Shown here: positions 9,213-18,480 of the stretch, in pieces
Position numbering within the stretch: position 1 is the stretch's first letter
How the letters are laid out: each line of letters starts with the position of its first letter
Source: JALUZX01 sp964561605
GTDB lineage: Bacteria; Planctomycetota; UBA1135; JALUZX01
Assembly: GCA_964561605.1 (NCBI GenBank)
Contig: CAZLQD010000005.1
Span: 186,001-250,000, forward strand
Reading direction: 5' to 3'
Length of the DNA stretch: 64,000 nt
Made by a program: the position numbers and the translations under genes
The notes under the pieces: generated by a model
What the model was told of the DNA's origin: nothing
Seen by the model: the letters and a program-made list of their open reading frames with translations, nothing else
The model's database searches: none

Positions 9213-9309
9213 GTTCCTTCTCCTTTCGAAAGAGAGATGTGCCTTCACCCCCTGGTGGCGGCGAAGGAGGGGAGGGCAACAGGAAAAATCCCTTCTTTTC
9301 CTCTCCTCC

Positions 9310-12132
9310 TCAAGGAGCCCCGATGAGCTGGAAAGAAGCCCAAAAGAAGGGGGACCGGAAGACCGGATCCCTCCTGAGGGCCCTCCGGGCTTCCAGGAGG
9401 GCCCGGCCGGCCCCCCTGCCCAGGTTCCGGTAGAAGACGGAATTGAAACGGGCCGCCCCTTCGTCCTGGACCTCCCAGGCCGACACCAGGATCCGCCTGG
9501 AGCCGCAGGCCAGAAAGGCCCTGGCGAAGCCGGCCCGGCCCTCCAGGGGAAGGGACCGGCCCAGTGCGGTCCGGCAGGCCGCCAGGTTCACCAGCTTCGG
9601 GCCCAGCCCCCAGACCAGGATCCTCGCCGGGGAAATCTCCTCTCCGGCTATACGGAGAAAAGGAGACTTCCCGTCCTCCCCGATCCAGGCATGGCCTCCG
9701 AGGTGGAGGATACCGGCCTTCCGGCCCACCGTTCCCAGGACGCGGAGAGCATCCCTTCCCTTCAAAAGGAAGACCTTTCTTCCCTCCAGGGCCTTCTCCA
9801 CGGACTTCAACTCGGCCCTCAGCCAGGGCAGGGGAGAGGGATGGTCGGCCTCCACCAGGATGGCCCCGCCCCCGTTCCCCATGGGGGGGGACCGGAGAAA
9901 ATGCACCAGCAGGGAAGCCGAGGGAAGGAAGAGGAAGCTCACCCCCTCGTCGGGACCGAGATAACGGATTCCTTCGGGCCCGGAAGGCCCTTTCCCGGAA
10001 GGACGGACCAGGGCGGAGAAGGGAAAGTCCTCCAGGCCCGGTCCGGGGATCACCACCGCCGTGTCCCCCCCTCGCAGGAAGGCGGCGCTCCCCCCGAGAA
10101 GGAGCTCGGCCGCCCGCCGGCCCTCCCGCCGAAGGACCCGCCAGGATCCGTAGCCCGGAAGGGACGACACGGCTCTCCGGAACCCATCCAAACGGGCCAG
10201 GAGTTCCCTTCTTCCGGGAAGGAGGCGGAAACGGATCCCTTCCCGCCGGACCGCCCAAAGGGCGGAAACTCTCCTCCCCGTATGAAAGAAGAGCACCACC
10301 ATGGAGGGAGGGAGGGCCTGCCGGAGCTCTTCCAGGCCCACCGGCTCCGGAGGACCCTCACCTCCCGGTTCGGGGAGAGAGTAAACCCGGAGAAGCTCGG
10401 CCCGCCGCCTTTCCAGGGCGAGGACCGCCTCCCGCGGAGAGCCCGCCTCCTTCCGGATCCGGATGCCCTCTTCCAATGCCGCCAGGAGATGGAAGGGCCT
10501 GGGACCGGAACTCTTTCTCCTCTCCAGTGCCAGGATCCGGTCGTAGAGCCCTCCCGCCTTGAGCCGCTCCGCCAGGGAGAAGGCGAAGGACCTCCGGGAA
10601 TCTCCGGCCTTTCCCTCCAGGATTCCCTCGATGAGATCGTCGAAGACCGGCGCCTTCCGCCCCAGGACCCGAAGGCCCAGGTCCCATCGACCCTTGCTCC
10701 GCCTGGCCCGGGGAAGCATTTCCAGGGCCTCCAAGGCGAACTTCATTCCTTCCCGGCCCTTTCCGGCGGCAAAGAAACAGCCCGCCGCCTTGGCCAGGAG
10801 GTTGGCCCTCCGGAAGGGATCCTTGCCCCCGCCCTCGAGCCCCGCCGCCTCCAGGTAGAACCGGGCCGCCCTCTCCGGCTTCCCCTCCCGGAGGGCCAGG
10901 GAGCCCAGGCCCGCAAGTGCCGGCGAACGGATGGAGACGGGGACCCCCTTCTTCCCGGGCCGGGCGAGACCCTCGAAAATCCGTTTCGCCGCTTCCAAGT
11001 CCCCGGTCTTCTTCAACAGCCTGGCCCGGGCCAACTCGGCCCTGCGGAGGGCCCAGACCCCTCCGATCCGCCGGGCCGTCTCCTCCACGTCCAGGAGGAT
11101 CCTGGAGGCCCTGGAAAGGTCCTTCCTCCTCCTGGCCGCCTGCAGGAGGGAGAGAAGGAACCCGAACTTGTATTCCAGCTTGCCCGCCTCCCCCGCCCGG
11201 CGGGCCAGCTCCGCCAGCCTCTCCTCCCAGGCCCCTCCCGTGGAACCCAGGAGGGAGACCAAGAGGGAGGCGGCGGCGACCCGGGTGCCCATCTCCTTGC
11301 GGGCCAAGGGGGAGGAAAGCAGTTTCTCCGCCTCCGCCACGGCGGAACGCCGCCTCCCGGCCTGGAAGAGAAGGCGGATCCTTTCGGCGGCGGCATCGAA
11401 GGCATTCTCGAGGCGGCCCGCCCGGCGGAAGAGCTCCCTCGATCGTTCCAGGGCTTCCAGGCACTCCCCGGTCCTCCCGAGCCCGGCCAGGGCCGCCGCC
11501 CTGTGGTGCTCAGCCAAGGCACCGAGGTAAGGATCCTCTCCGGCCGGTCTTCCCGGAAGGCGGTCCAGGTATTCCAGGGCCTTCCGGTAATCCGCGAGGA
11601 ACAGGGCCTGCCTGGCGAGATTCACCAGGACCGCCGCCTCCAGGAGAGCCAGGTCCCAGGTGCGGGCCGCCTCAAGGGCGCGGAAGTAGAAGGCCCGGGC
11701 CCGGTCGAAACGAAAGGTATCGGTGCAGAGGACGCCCGCCAGGTTGGCCGCCTCGGCCCGGAGGACCGGGTCCTCCAGCCTCTCGGCCCGGGCCACGACC
11801 CTTTCCGCCCGAGCCGAGAGATCCGCCTTTCCTCCTCCCTCCTTGCCGCCCAGGCTTCGAACCAAAAGATCGTATTCCTTCCATGCCGCCCCGAGGCAAG
11901 GGCCCTTCTCACCGGCGAGACGGACGTACCGTTTCACAAGGACGATCCAACCCGAAGGAGCCCCGGGCACGAGGGCCAGCCTCCGGGCTTCCCGGAAGGC
12001 TTCCTCCGGGGAAGGTCCCTCCTCCCGGGCCTGGAGGAACACACCCTCCCGCAGGGCCTGGAGAAAGACCTTCTCCCCCGGGGGGGAGGGAGAAAGGATA
12101 AGGGGGGCCAGGGCGATCAGGAGCCGGAGCAA
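9310..12132 (-). CDS. Exported TPR-CHAT (caspase-like) protein
   Basis: The upstream ATG lies inside the preceding gene; the best start is TTG 12132, with GGAGAAG about eight bases upstream. It overlaps the previous gene by 16 bp and opens a signal-like segment (LLRLLIALAPLILSPSPP). This gives about 940 residues. Residues about 60-600 are helical repeats (TPR-like; for example NLAGVLCTDTFRFDRARAFY and GLGSLALREGKPERAARFYL). The C-terminal about 300 residues form a CHAT domain with the caspase-like dyad: His in LHLGGHAW (about 814) and Cys in LVNLAACRTALG (about 853), then ACGSRRILVSAWEV. CHAT proteins are cysteine peptidases of the caspase/separase clan, often released or activated by TPR-bound partners. 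Being third in a sigma/anti-sigma operon suggests regulated stress or envelope signalling. Confidence 0.8.
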   Translation of the reverse strand: MLRLLIALAPLILSPSPPGEKVFLQALREGVFLQAREEGPSPEEAFREARRLALVPGAPSGWIVLVKRYVRLAGEKGPCLGAAWKEYDLLVRSLGGKEGGGKADLSARAERVVARAERLEDPVLRAEAANLAGVLCTDTFRFDRARAFYFRALEAARTWDLALLEAAVLVNLARQALFLADYRKALEYLDRLPGRPAGEDPYLGALAEHHRAAALAGLGRTGECLEALERSRELFRRAGRLENAFDAAAERIRLLFQAGRRRSAVAEAEKLLSSPLARKEMGTRVAAASLLVSLLGSTGGAWEERLAELARRAGEAGKLEYKFGFLLSLLQAARRRKDLSRASRILLDVEETARRIGGVWALRRAELARARLLKKTGDLEAAKRIFEGLARPGKKGVPVSIRSPALAGLGSLALREGKPERAARFYLEAAGLEGGGKDPFRRANLLAKAAGCFFAAGKGREGMKFALEALEMLPRARRSKGRWDLGLRVLGRKAPVFDDLIEGILEGKAGDSRRSFAFSLAERLKAGGLYDRILALERRKSSGPRPFHLLAALEEGIRIRKEAGSPREAVLALERRRAELLRVYSLPEPGGEGPPEPVGLEELRQALPPSMVVLFFHTGRRVSALWAVRREGIRFRLLPGRRELLARLDGFRRAVSSLPGYGSWRVLRREGRRAAELLLGGSAAFLRGGDTAVVIPGPGLEDFPFSALVRPSGKGPSGPEGIRYLGPDEGVSFLFLPSASLLVHFLRSPPMGNGGGAILVEADHPSPLPWLRAELKSVEKALEGRKVFLLKGRDALRVLGTVGRKAGILHLGGHAWIGEDGKSPFLRIAGEEISPARILVWGLGPKLVNLAACRTALGRSLPLEGRAGFARAFLACGSRRILVSAWEVQDEGAARFNSVFYRNLGRGAGRALLEARRALRRDPVFRSPFFWASFQLIGAP

Positions 12133-13082
12133 AGGAGCTTCTCCAGGTAGGCAAGCCACTTCCGGGCCCTTTCGGAGGCCTTCAGGACGGGCGGGTCCAT
12201 TCCCTTCAGGACGAGGAAGGCCTCCCCCAGGAACCCCCGGGACAAGCAAAACCGGATCCTTGCGACTTTACGCAAAAAAGGATCTTCCGTACCCTTCCGG
12301 ATCTCCCCCCATTCCCGTTCCAATGCGGCGACCTTCCCCCGCGGCAACACCCGGAACCAGTAGACCCTGGAAATCCTCCCGCTTCGGATCTGAAGGCCGT
12401 AATCACCCGGCTCGAGGGAAGGACGATTCTCCGGGAAAGGGATTGTCCCCCTACCGGGAGGAGCCTCCAGGGTGAAGACCGAATCCTTTCCCCTGTTCTC
12501 GAGGGGCCAGACCGTCAGGTGCACACTCTCGCCTCGAGGCCGAAAATGGAAGGCCGGCCGGTCCTCGAGCACCACACCAAGGGGGTAGAAGACCCGGGGC
12601 GGGGACTGGGAGGCGCCCCGAAAGAGGGGAGCCGGCCTCACCGCCGGGAGTTCCCCCCGCGGAAGGGGAGGGAGGAGGAGAGACAGGAACCGCCCTCGGG
12701 CGGCCTTCCCCCCCGGGGCTCCCCCCTTCCCGAGCGAGTCCAACACCCGGACGGCCCGGGCCACCTCTCCCCCGGCGAGAAGGGCCTTCACCCGGGAGAG
12801 ACTCGGGGAGCCGAGGGCGAAGAACCAAACCCCTCCCCCCAGAAGGACCGCGAGGAGAGCGGCGGCGGCCCATCGGGTCCTGAAGGAAGACCTTGCCGGG
12901 GAAGGCCCGCCGGCGGCCCGGACCTCGCGCAGGCAGAGGGGGCATTGCTCCAGGTGTTCCTCCAGGGCCCTCCTTGCCCGGCGGGAGAGGCCTCCTTCCA
13001 GGTAGGCGGCGAGGACTTCCTCGGAAGGACATCCTCGATGCCCGCCGAAGGCCTTCAGGAGAAAGGCGAGATCTTCATCCAT
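12117..13082 (-). CDS. Zinc-finger, single-pass membrane anti-sigma factor candidate
   Basis: The start chosen is ATG 13082, which overlaps the sigma-factor stop (13075-13077), giving 321 residues. The N-terminus has the ZAS-type anti-sigma zinc motif: CPSEEVLAAYLEG (Cys18) then HLEQCPLC (His43, Cys47, Cys50). One membrane span follows (about 70-90, WAAAALLAVLLGGGVWFFAL), so the finger is cytoplasmic and residues about 95-321 are outside. The outer part has a beta-sandwich stretch resembling DUF-type anti-sigma extracytoplasmic domains (AFHFRPRGESVHLTVWPLEN). In this family the cytoplasmic part holds the cognate sigma factor at the membrane until a signal arrives. Cognate partners here are inferred from overlap: the sigma gene upstream and the TPR-CHAT gene downstream. 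Confidence 0.75.
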   Translation of the reverse strand: MDEDLAFLLKAFGGHRGCPSEEVLAAYLEGGLSRRARRALEEHLEQCPLCLREVRAAGGPSPARSSFRTRWAAAALLAVLLGGGVWFFALGSPSLSRVKALLAGGEVARAVRVLDSLGKGGAPGGKAARGRFLSLLLPPLPRGELPAVRPAPLFRGASQSPPRVFYPLGVVLEDRPAFHFRPRGESVHLTVWPLENRGKDSVFTLEAPPGRGTIPFPENRPSLEPGDYGLQIRSGRISRVYWFRVLPRGKVAALEREWGEIRKGTEDPFLRKVARIRFCLSRGFLGEAFLVLKGMDPPVLKASERARKWLAYLEKLLCSGS

Positions 13083-14040
13083 GGCTGTCCAGCCCCTCCG
13101 TTCCGGAAGCACGCCCCGGTCCCCCTCCTCCCTGGTGTCCTTTCCAGGGCCTGTGCAACGGTTCTTTTCCCAGGAGACCCTCGATCTCCCGGCTGTCCAG
13201 GCCGTAGACCCGCCTGGCCCGCTCCAGGAGGGCCGCCCGGAAAGCCTTCATGGCCTTGGCGTGGATCCTGGAGGCACGGGTCCGAAGGTGGGGGGTCCCT
13301 TCCGGGAGGAGACCCGTCTCCACGGCGGCCTTTGTGGAGGGGAGGCCCTCCCTGTGGACGGCCAGGAGAAAGGTCCTCCAAGTCGGTGGAAGGCGATCAA
13401 GGGCCCCTCCCACCAGGTCCCGGAAGAGGGCCTCCAGCTCCCGGACCTCCGCCAGGGATCCCGGGTCCGGACCTCCCCCCGGGAGGAGTTCCTCCCCTTC
13501 CAGGGGAGCCAGTCGGGATCGGGCCGCTTCCCGGCGGATCAGCTTCCTGAGAAAGACCGTCTTGAGGAAACCGAAGAGGGAACCCCTTCCCAGGTATCCA
13601 TCCAGGAGGGAAGAGCCCTTTTTCCCAGGCCCTCTCCAGATCTCCCCCAGGACCTCCTGGTAGGCGTCCCTGGCCTCTTCCCCAGGGAAGCCCGCGCCGG
13701 CGGCGGCCCGGAAGAAACGCAGGGCATACTCCTTCTCGAAGTAACGGAAGGCCCTCTCCGAGCCCAGGAGCAACCCCAGGCAAAGATAGAGATCCTCCAG
13801 GCGTTCCCTGGAAAAGGGACGTTCCTCCTTCCGCCCGCCTGGGGGGAGGAGCGCTTCCAGGTATTCCTGGAACCGGCCCGGCCCGAAACCAAGGTCCCCG
13901 AGCCTCTCCCGGATCTCAAGGAAGGCCCGAAAGATCTCCTCCGCAGGCGGGAAAGGCCCATCTCGGCCTCTCTTTGCTGACCCTCGTGCCAGGGGATCCT
14001 CCTCGAGAGATGAGCACGAAATGAGTCTCCATTCTAGCAC
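13075..14040 (-). CDS. Sigma-70 family (ECF-like) RNA polymerase sigma factor
   Basis: The core (about the last 250 residues) has region-2-like helices (YFEKEYALRFFRAAAGAGF, EEARDAYQEVLGEIW, GYLGRGSLFGFLKTVFLRKL) and a region-4-like helix-turn-helix (LEALFRDLVGGALDRLPPTW, then SRIHAKAMKAFRAAL). This layout is typical of ECF sigma factors, which direct RNA polymerase to a stress or envelope regulon. The start is uncertain. GTG 14040 sits inside a promoter-like TGCTAGAAT. CTG 13992 has AGGAGG five bases upstream (13998-14003) and would give 305 residues. ATG 14085 lacks a ribosome site. It overlaps the anti-sigma gene by 8 bp and heads the TPR-CHAT operon. Confidence 0.7.
   Translation of the reverse strand: MLEWRLISCSSLEEDPLARGSAKRGRDGPFPPAEEIFRAFLEIRERLGDLGFGPGRFQEYLEALLPPGGRKEERPFSRERLEDLYLCLGLLLGSERAFRYFEKEYALRFFRAAAGAGFPGEEARDAYQEVLGEIWRGPGKKGSSLLDGYLGRGSLFGFLKTVFLRKLIRREAARSRLAPLEGEELLPGGGPDPGSLAEVRELEALFRDLVGGALDRLPPTWRTFLLAVHREGLPSTKAAVETGLLPEGTPHLRTRASRIHAKAMKAFRAALLERARRVYGLDSREIEGLLGKEPLHRPWKGHQGGGGPGRASGTEGLDSHG
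14031..14039 (-). promoter_or_regulatory. Extended -10-like TGCTAGAAT before sigma-factor operon
   Basis: The minus strand reads TGCTAGAAT, an extended -10 (TGn plus TAGAAT), upstream of an AGGAGG and a possible CTG start. The identical nonamer occurs on the plus strand at 58177-58185 ahead of another gene. No convincing -35 was found. Confidence 0.35.
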
Positions 14041-14255
14041 GGCTGGGGGAAGGGGAATCCAGGCCCCCCGGCCTCCCCCTCCCATGGTCCGCGGGCCGCC
14101 GCCTGTCTCGAAGAGAACCAGGCCGCCCCGGCCCTCCGGGCGGGTCCACCCGGGAGGAAAGGGCCAAAACGTGCGGAAAAGGTGTATATTCAGGCCGCCA
14201 TCCCGCCTCGCTCCCGGGTCGAAGCCCTGCACACCTTGAAACCGAGGAGGTCGTC

Positions 14256-17018
14256 ATGAACCGAAACGTCCTGAAAGCCGGAATCCTTCCGGCGGCGCTC
14301 TTTCTCACCGTCCCGTTCTCACCCGCCCAGGGGCTTCCCTCCAGATTCGATCTTCGAAATTACAACGGGCACAACTACGTCACGGGCGTCAGGAGCCAGC
14401 GGGGAGGAACGTGCTGGACCCACGGCACCATGGCGGCCGTCGAGGGAAACCTCCTCATGACGGGCAACTGGGCCTTCGCCGGGGAGACCGGTGAGCCCAA
14501 CCTGGCCGAATACCACCTGGATTGGTGGAACGGATTCAACAAGCACTACAACGCCGACCGCACTCCTCACTCGGGTGCGGGCCTCACGGTCCACCAGGGA
14601 GGGGACTACCTGGTAGCCTCGGCTTACATCGTCCGTGGCGACGGATGCGTCCGCGACGTGGACGGCCAGTCCTACAGCTACCCTCCGACCTACAGGAAGT
14701 CCTCGTACCACTACTTCTACCCCAGGGAGATCGAGTGGTTCACGATGGACGGCAACTTGTCGGGGATCGACAGGATCAAGAGAATCATCATGGAACAAGG
14801 AGTCCTGGGGACCTGCATGTGCTATTCCGGATCCTATATCCGCAACTACGTGCACTACCAGCCTCCCTCCAGCACCAAGCCGCCGAACCACGCCGTGGCC
14901 ATCGTGGGTTGGGACGACAACAAGTACACCCAGGCTCCCAAGCGGGGCGCCTGGCTCGTGAAGAACAGCTGGGGATCCTGGTGGGGCAACAGGGGGTACT
15001 TCTGGATCTCCTACTACGACAAGTGGGCCTGCCGTGAGCCCTTCATGGGAGCCGTCTCCTTCCAGGACGTGGAGCCCATGCGTTACGACCGCGTCTACTA
15101 CCACGACTACCACGGCTGGAGGGACACGAAGAAGGACGCATCCGAGGCCTTCAACGCCTTCAAGGTCCGGGGAACCCTGGAGACCATCCACGCCGTCAGC
15201 TTCTACACCGCCGCCGACGGCGTGACCTACACGGTGGCCGTGTACGACCGGTTCACCGGCGGTAGACTGGAAGGCCTGCTCTCCACGAAGACCGGTTTCA
15301 TCCCCTATAGAGGATTTCATACGGTGGACCTGGAAAGGACGGTCACCCTCGCCAAGGGAGACGACTTCTTTGTCTACCTCAAACTCTCCCACGGCGGCCA
15401 GGCCTTCGACAGGACATCCGACGTGCCCGTCCTCCTGGGAGCGCCCCCCCAGGACGTGATCGTCGTCTCCAAGGCGAACCCGGGCGAGAGCTACTACAAG
15501 AAGAACGGCTCATGGGTGGACCTGACCACCTTCGACAAGACGGCCAATTTCTGCATCAAGGCTCTTTCCTCCGTCTATGCGACAGGAAGGAACCCGGCCC
15601 TCTTCAACGGTTCCCTCTCACCGGTCCCATCCTACGGAGGAGACACCACGGCACTTGCCTGGGTCGACGTGGACGGCGACGGCGACCTGGACCTCCTGGC
15701 CGCCAGGAAGGGGGAGCGGAACCTCCTCTTCCTGAACGACGGCAAGGGCGGCCTCTCCGCGGCTCCATCCAACCTCCCCTCCGTGAAGGATCCGGCCCTG
15801 GCCCTGGCGACGGGCGACTTCGACGGTGACGGCGATCCGGACGTCCTGGTCGGGGAAGACGGGGCCCCGGACGTGATCCTCCTGAACGACGGCAAAGGAA
15901 GGTTCACCTCCCGGACCCTGCCGGGGGGATCGGGCACGACCCGGGCCTTCGCCGCGGCCGACTTCGACGGCGACGGCGACCTGGACGTAGCGGCAGCCCG
16001 GTACGGCCTGGCGAATCTCCTCCTGAAGAACGACGGGAAGGGCAACTTCTCCGCCTCCCTCCTCCCCGGAGGATCGGGGAAGACCACGTCCCTCGCCGCG
16101 GCCGACTTCGACGGCGACGGCGACATCGATCTCGTCACCGGCGAAGAGGGCGCCCGGAACAGGCTCCTCCTGAACGGGGGAAAGGCGGCCTTCACCGACG
16201 CGACCCAGGGGAGGATCCCTCCCATGATATACTCCACCACAGCACTGGCCGCAGGCGACGTGGACGGGGACGGCGACACCGACCTGGTCACGGGCAACGA
16301 CGGCGGCGAGAACTGGCTCTTGCGCAACAACGGAAAGGCGACCTTCACGGGGGGGAGTCCCTTCGTGAAATACATCCCCAGGATCGAGGACGGCACGAGG
16401 GCCCTGGTCCTGGCCGACTTCGACGGCGACGGCGACCTCGACCTGGCGGTGGGAAACACCTCGCGCTACTACCGGACCGGCCTGGACAGGCTCTACCTGA
16501 ACGACGGGAAGGGAACCTTCAAGAGGGCGACCTTCCACAACCTCCCCGGAATCGGCCGGTCCACCCTGGCCCTGGCCGCCGGGGACGCCGACGGCGACGG
16601 GGACACGGACCTGGTCGCCGCCGGGGAAGGAAGCCCGGCCGCCCTCTTGCTGAACCTGACCCGCCAGATCGAGGCCCCCTTCGAGGCGGTTCCGGGCAAA
16701 CCCTACAGGCTCGAGATCTACTCCAGGCCGCCCAAGGCCCCGGCCTCCCTGGCGGTCATCCCCCTCTTCGCCGTCCGGGAGAAGAAGACCCCCCTGCCGC
16801 CCTTCGGCACCCTGGGGTTGGACGTGAAGGCCTCCTTCCTGGGCCTCCCCCTGGTGAAGACCGATCCGGCCCGGGGCAAGGCCGTCCTGGACTTCACCCT
16901 GCCCAACTCGGCCGCCCTGAGAGGGATCCCTCTCTGCTGGCAGGCCCTGGTGGAATCCAGGATCGCCGGCAAGCGGACCTGGAGGTTCACCGGCGTGGTG
17001 ACGGGCAAGGTCCGCTGA
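14256..17018 (+). CDS. Secreted papain-like (C1A) cysteine peptidase with FG-GAP repeats
   Basis: The ATG at 14256 follows AGGAGG, giving 920 residues with signal peptide LPAALFLTVPFSPAQG. The catalytic residues of the papain fold are all visible: Gln48 and Cys53 in RSQRGGTCWTHG, His212 in PNHAVAIVGWDD, and Asn237 in LVKNSWGSWWGNRG. There is no obvious long propeptide, as in bacterial lectin-linked C1 peptidases. Residues about 270-440 form a beta-rich accessory domain. Residues about 465-790 hold seven FG-GAP/VCBS-type repeats with DxDGDGDxD calcium loops (DVDGDGDLDLLAA, DFDGDGDIDLVTG and so on), probably a calcium-stabilised beta-propeller. The last about 120 residues resemble the recurrent secreted domain of this window. 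Likely an extracellular protease anchored or targeted by its propeller. Confidence 0.85.
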   Translation: MNRNVLKAGILPAALFLTVPFSPAQGLPSRFDLRNYNGHNYVTGVRSQRGGTCWTHGTMAAVEGNLLMTGNWAFAGETGEPNLAEYHLDWWNGFNKHYNADRTPHSGAGLTVHQGGDYLVASAYIVRGDGCVRDVDGQSYSYPPTYRKSSYHYFYPREIEWFTMDGNLSGIDRIKRIIMEQGVLGTCMCYSGSYIRNYVHYQPPSSTKPPNHAVAIVGWDDNKYTQAPKRGAWLVKNSWGSWWGNRGYFWISYYDKWACREPFMGAVSFQDVEPMRYDRVYYHDYHGWRDTKKDASEAFNAFKVRGTLETIHAVSFYTAADGVTYTVAVYDRFTGGRLEGLLSTKTGFIPYRGFHTVDLERTVTLAKGDDFFVYLKLSHGGQAFDRTSDVPVLLGAPPQDVIVVSKANPGESYYKKNGSWVDLTTFDKTANFCIKALSSVYATGRNPALFNGSLSPVPSYGGDTTALAWVDVDGDGDLDLLAARKGERNLLFLNDGKGGLSAAPSNLPSVKDPALALATGDFDGDGDPDVLVGEDGAPDVILLNDGKGRFTSRTLPGGSGTTRAFAAADFDGDGDLDVAAARYGLANLLLKNDGKGNFSASLLPGGSGKTTSLAAADFDGDGDIDLVTGEEGARNRLLLNGGKAAFTDATQGRIPPMIYSTTALAAGDVDGDGDTDLVTGNDGGENWLLRNNGKATFTGGSPFVKYIPRIEDGTRALVLADFDGDGDLDLAVGNTSRYYRTGLDRLYLNDGKGTFKRATFHNLPGIGRSTLALAAGDADGDGDTDLVAAGEGSPAALLLNLTRQIEAPFEAVPGKPYRLEIYSRPPKAPASLAVIPLFAVREKKTPLPPFGTLGLDVKASFLGLPLVKTDPARGKAVLDFTLPNSAALRGIPLCWQALVESRIAGKRTWRFTGVVTGKVR

Positions 17019-17038
17019 TCCCCGGCGGAAATCCTCCC

Positions 17039-17068
17039 GGGAGGCGGCCCTCCGCCGGGCCGCCTCCC
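17039..17068. terminator. Hairpin between convergent peptidase and MFS genes
   Basis: GGGAGGCGGCCC (17039-17050), a six-base loop and GGGCCGCCTCCC (17057-17068) form a perfect 12-bp stem in the 60-bp convergent gap. There is no T-run, so it could act for both strands or rely on Rho. Confidence 0.5.
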
Positions 17069-17078
17069 CCGCCTTCCC

Positions 17079-18419
17079 TTACAGGTATTCCCTGTCCTCC
17101 TCGACCTTGTAGTTCCAGAGGAAGAGCATCAGGATCCCTGCGATGACAGCGCCGGAGATCCAGAGGAGGAAGGCTCCGTCCCATCCCCAGAGTTCCTTCG
17201 CCTTGGCCGTGCCGATGCCGGTCACGGCCGCCCCCAGATACCCCATGGCGTCGATGATCCCCGAGGCCGTGGCCGAGGCCTTCCGGCTCCCCAGGTCCAT
17301 GGCGATGGTGGCGCCCATCATGAGGTGGGGCCCGTAGAGGAAGAAACCGATTCCGGCCAGGGTGATGAGAGGGAGCCAGAAGTTGCCCTCCCCGGCGGGC
17401 AGGAGGCGGAAGACCCAGGCCAGGCCGGCAACGATGAAGAGCATAACCGCCGTCACGGGAGCCCGCCTTCCCCCGATCTTGTCGGAGAGCCAGCCCGAGA
17501 GGATGATCCCCACCGCCCCGAAAGCCGGCACCATGACCACCTTGATCACACCCTTCCCCACGGGTGCCCCCTGGGAGACGATGTAGTCGAAAGACCAGCC
17601 CAGGAAGCCGTACCGGAAGAGGTCCACGCCGAAGTAGGCGAAGGCGACGATCCAGACCTTGGGGTTGAGGAAGGTCTGCTTGAACACGAAGGACCACCCG
17701 GCGTGGTCGTCCCCGCCCGCACCCTCCGGTTTCTCCGAAGAGGAAGCCTTCTTCTTCCCCTCCAGTTCCTCCAGGGTCGGAAGGCCGACGTCCTCGGGGG
17801 CGTTCCGGACCCTGAAGAAGAAGTGGGCCGCCGAGGCGAAGAAGATGAAGGCCGGGACGATGAATACGTATCGCCAGCCGTAATTCTGAAGGAGCCAGCC
17901 GGCCAGGAGCCAGCACACGGCGTTCCCCACGACGTAATCGGTTCCCAGGAAACCCATCATCTTCCCCCTCTCCTTGGGGGGGAACCAGTTGGAGAGGACC
18001 TTGATCCTCGAGGGGGCGCCCGTGGCCTGGAAGAAGCCGTTCACCGCCCAGATCGCCAGGAAAGCCGGATAGGAACCGACCAGGCCGAAGAGGAGGTTCA
18101 TCGTGGCGGAGACCAGCATGCCGATGGTCCCCACCTTCCTGGGGCCGAAGCGGTCTCCCAGAAGGCCGTTCACCACCTGGCCCAGGGCGTAGGCCAGAAA
18201 GAGGGCCGTCATGATGGTCCCCACCATCATCTCCGACTCCTCCGTGGCCACCCCCCCGCCGAGGAACTTCTTCAGGGCCGGAACGGCGATGGAGAAATTG
18301 ACCTTACAGAGGTAGTAGGTGGCGTACATCGTCCAGGCGGCGATGAAGACCCGTACCCTCCATTTCCGCACGGTTCTCCGGGTCTCCTCCGGGAGAGAAC
18401 TTCCTGGCTCGCTTACCAT
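17079..18419 (-). CDS. MFS transporter, organophosphate:phosphate antiporter (GlpT/UhpT)-like
   Basis: The protein has 446 residues from ATG 18419, with AGGAGG just upstream. Twelve hydrophobic segments are visible, with a cytoplasmic Lys/Ser-rich central loop (EGKKKASSSEKPEGAG). Family features of the OPA antiporters appear: YATYYLCKVNFSIAVPALKK near TM1, LGDRFGPRKVG after TM2-3, NGFFQATGAPSRIKVLSNWF and GWRYVFIVPAFIF. The phosphate-binding Arg of GlpT/UhpT helix 1 corresponds to the Y-x-x-K/R-x-N-F segment here, where Lys occupies the position (CKVNFS). Substrate is therefore an anionic sugar phosphate, glycerol phosphate or related compound, not determined. A 17-bp palindrome lies 62 bp upstream. 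Confidence 0.8.
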   Translation of the reverse strand: MVSEPGSSLPEETRRTVRKWRVRVFIAAWTMYATYYLCKVNFSIAVPALKKFLGGGVATEESEMMVGTIMTALFLAYALGQVVNGLLGDRFGPRKVGTIGMLVSATMNLLFGLVGSYPAFLAIWAVNGFFQATGAPSRIKVLSNWFPPKERGKMMGFLGTDYVVGNAVCWLLAGWLLQNYGWRYVFIVPAFIFFASAAHFFFRVRNAPEDVGLPTLEELEGKKKASSSEKPEGAGGDDHAGWSFVFKQTFLNPKVWIVAFAYFGVDLFRYGFLGWSFDYIVSQGAPVGKGVIKVVMVPAFGAVGIILSGWLSDKIGGRRAPVTAVMLFIVAGLAWVFRLLPAGEGNFWLPLITLAGIGFFLYGPHLMMGATIAMDLGSRKASATASGIIDAMGYLGAAVTGIGTAKAKELWGWDGAFLLWISGAVIAGILMLFLWNYKVEEDREYL

Positions 18420-18480
18420 GGGATCCTCCTGGAAACGGCATGGGGAAAGGTCCGATTGTGGGGCACCGGCCCCGGAAGGC

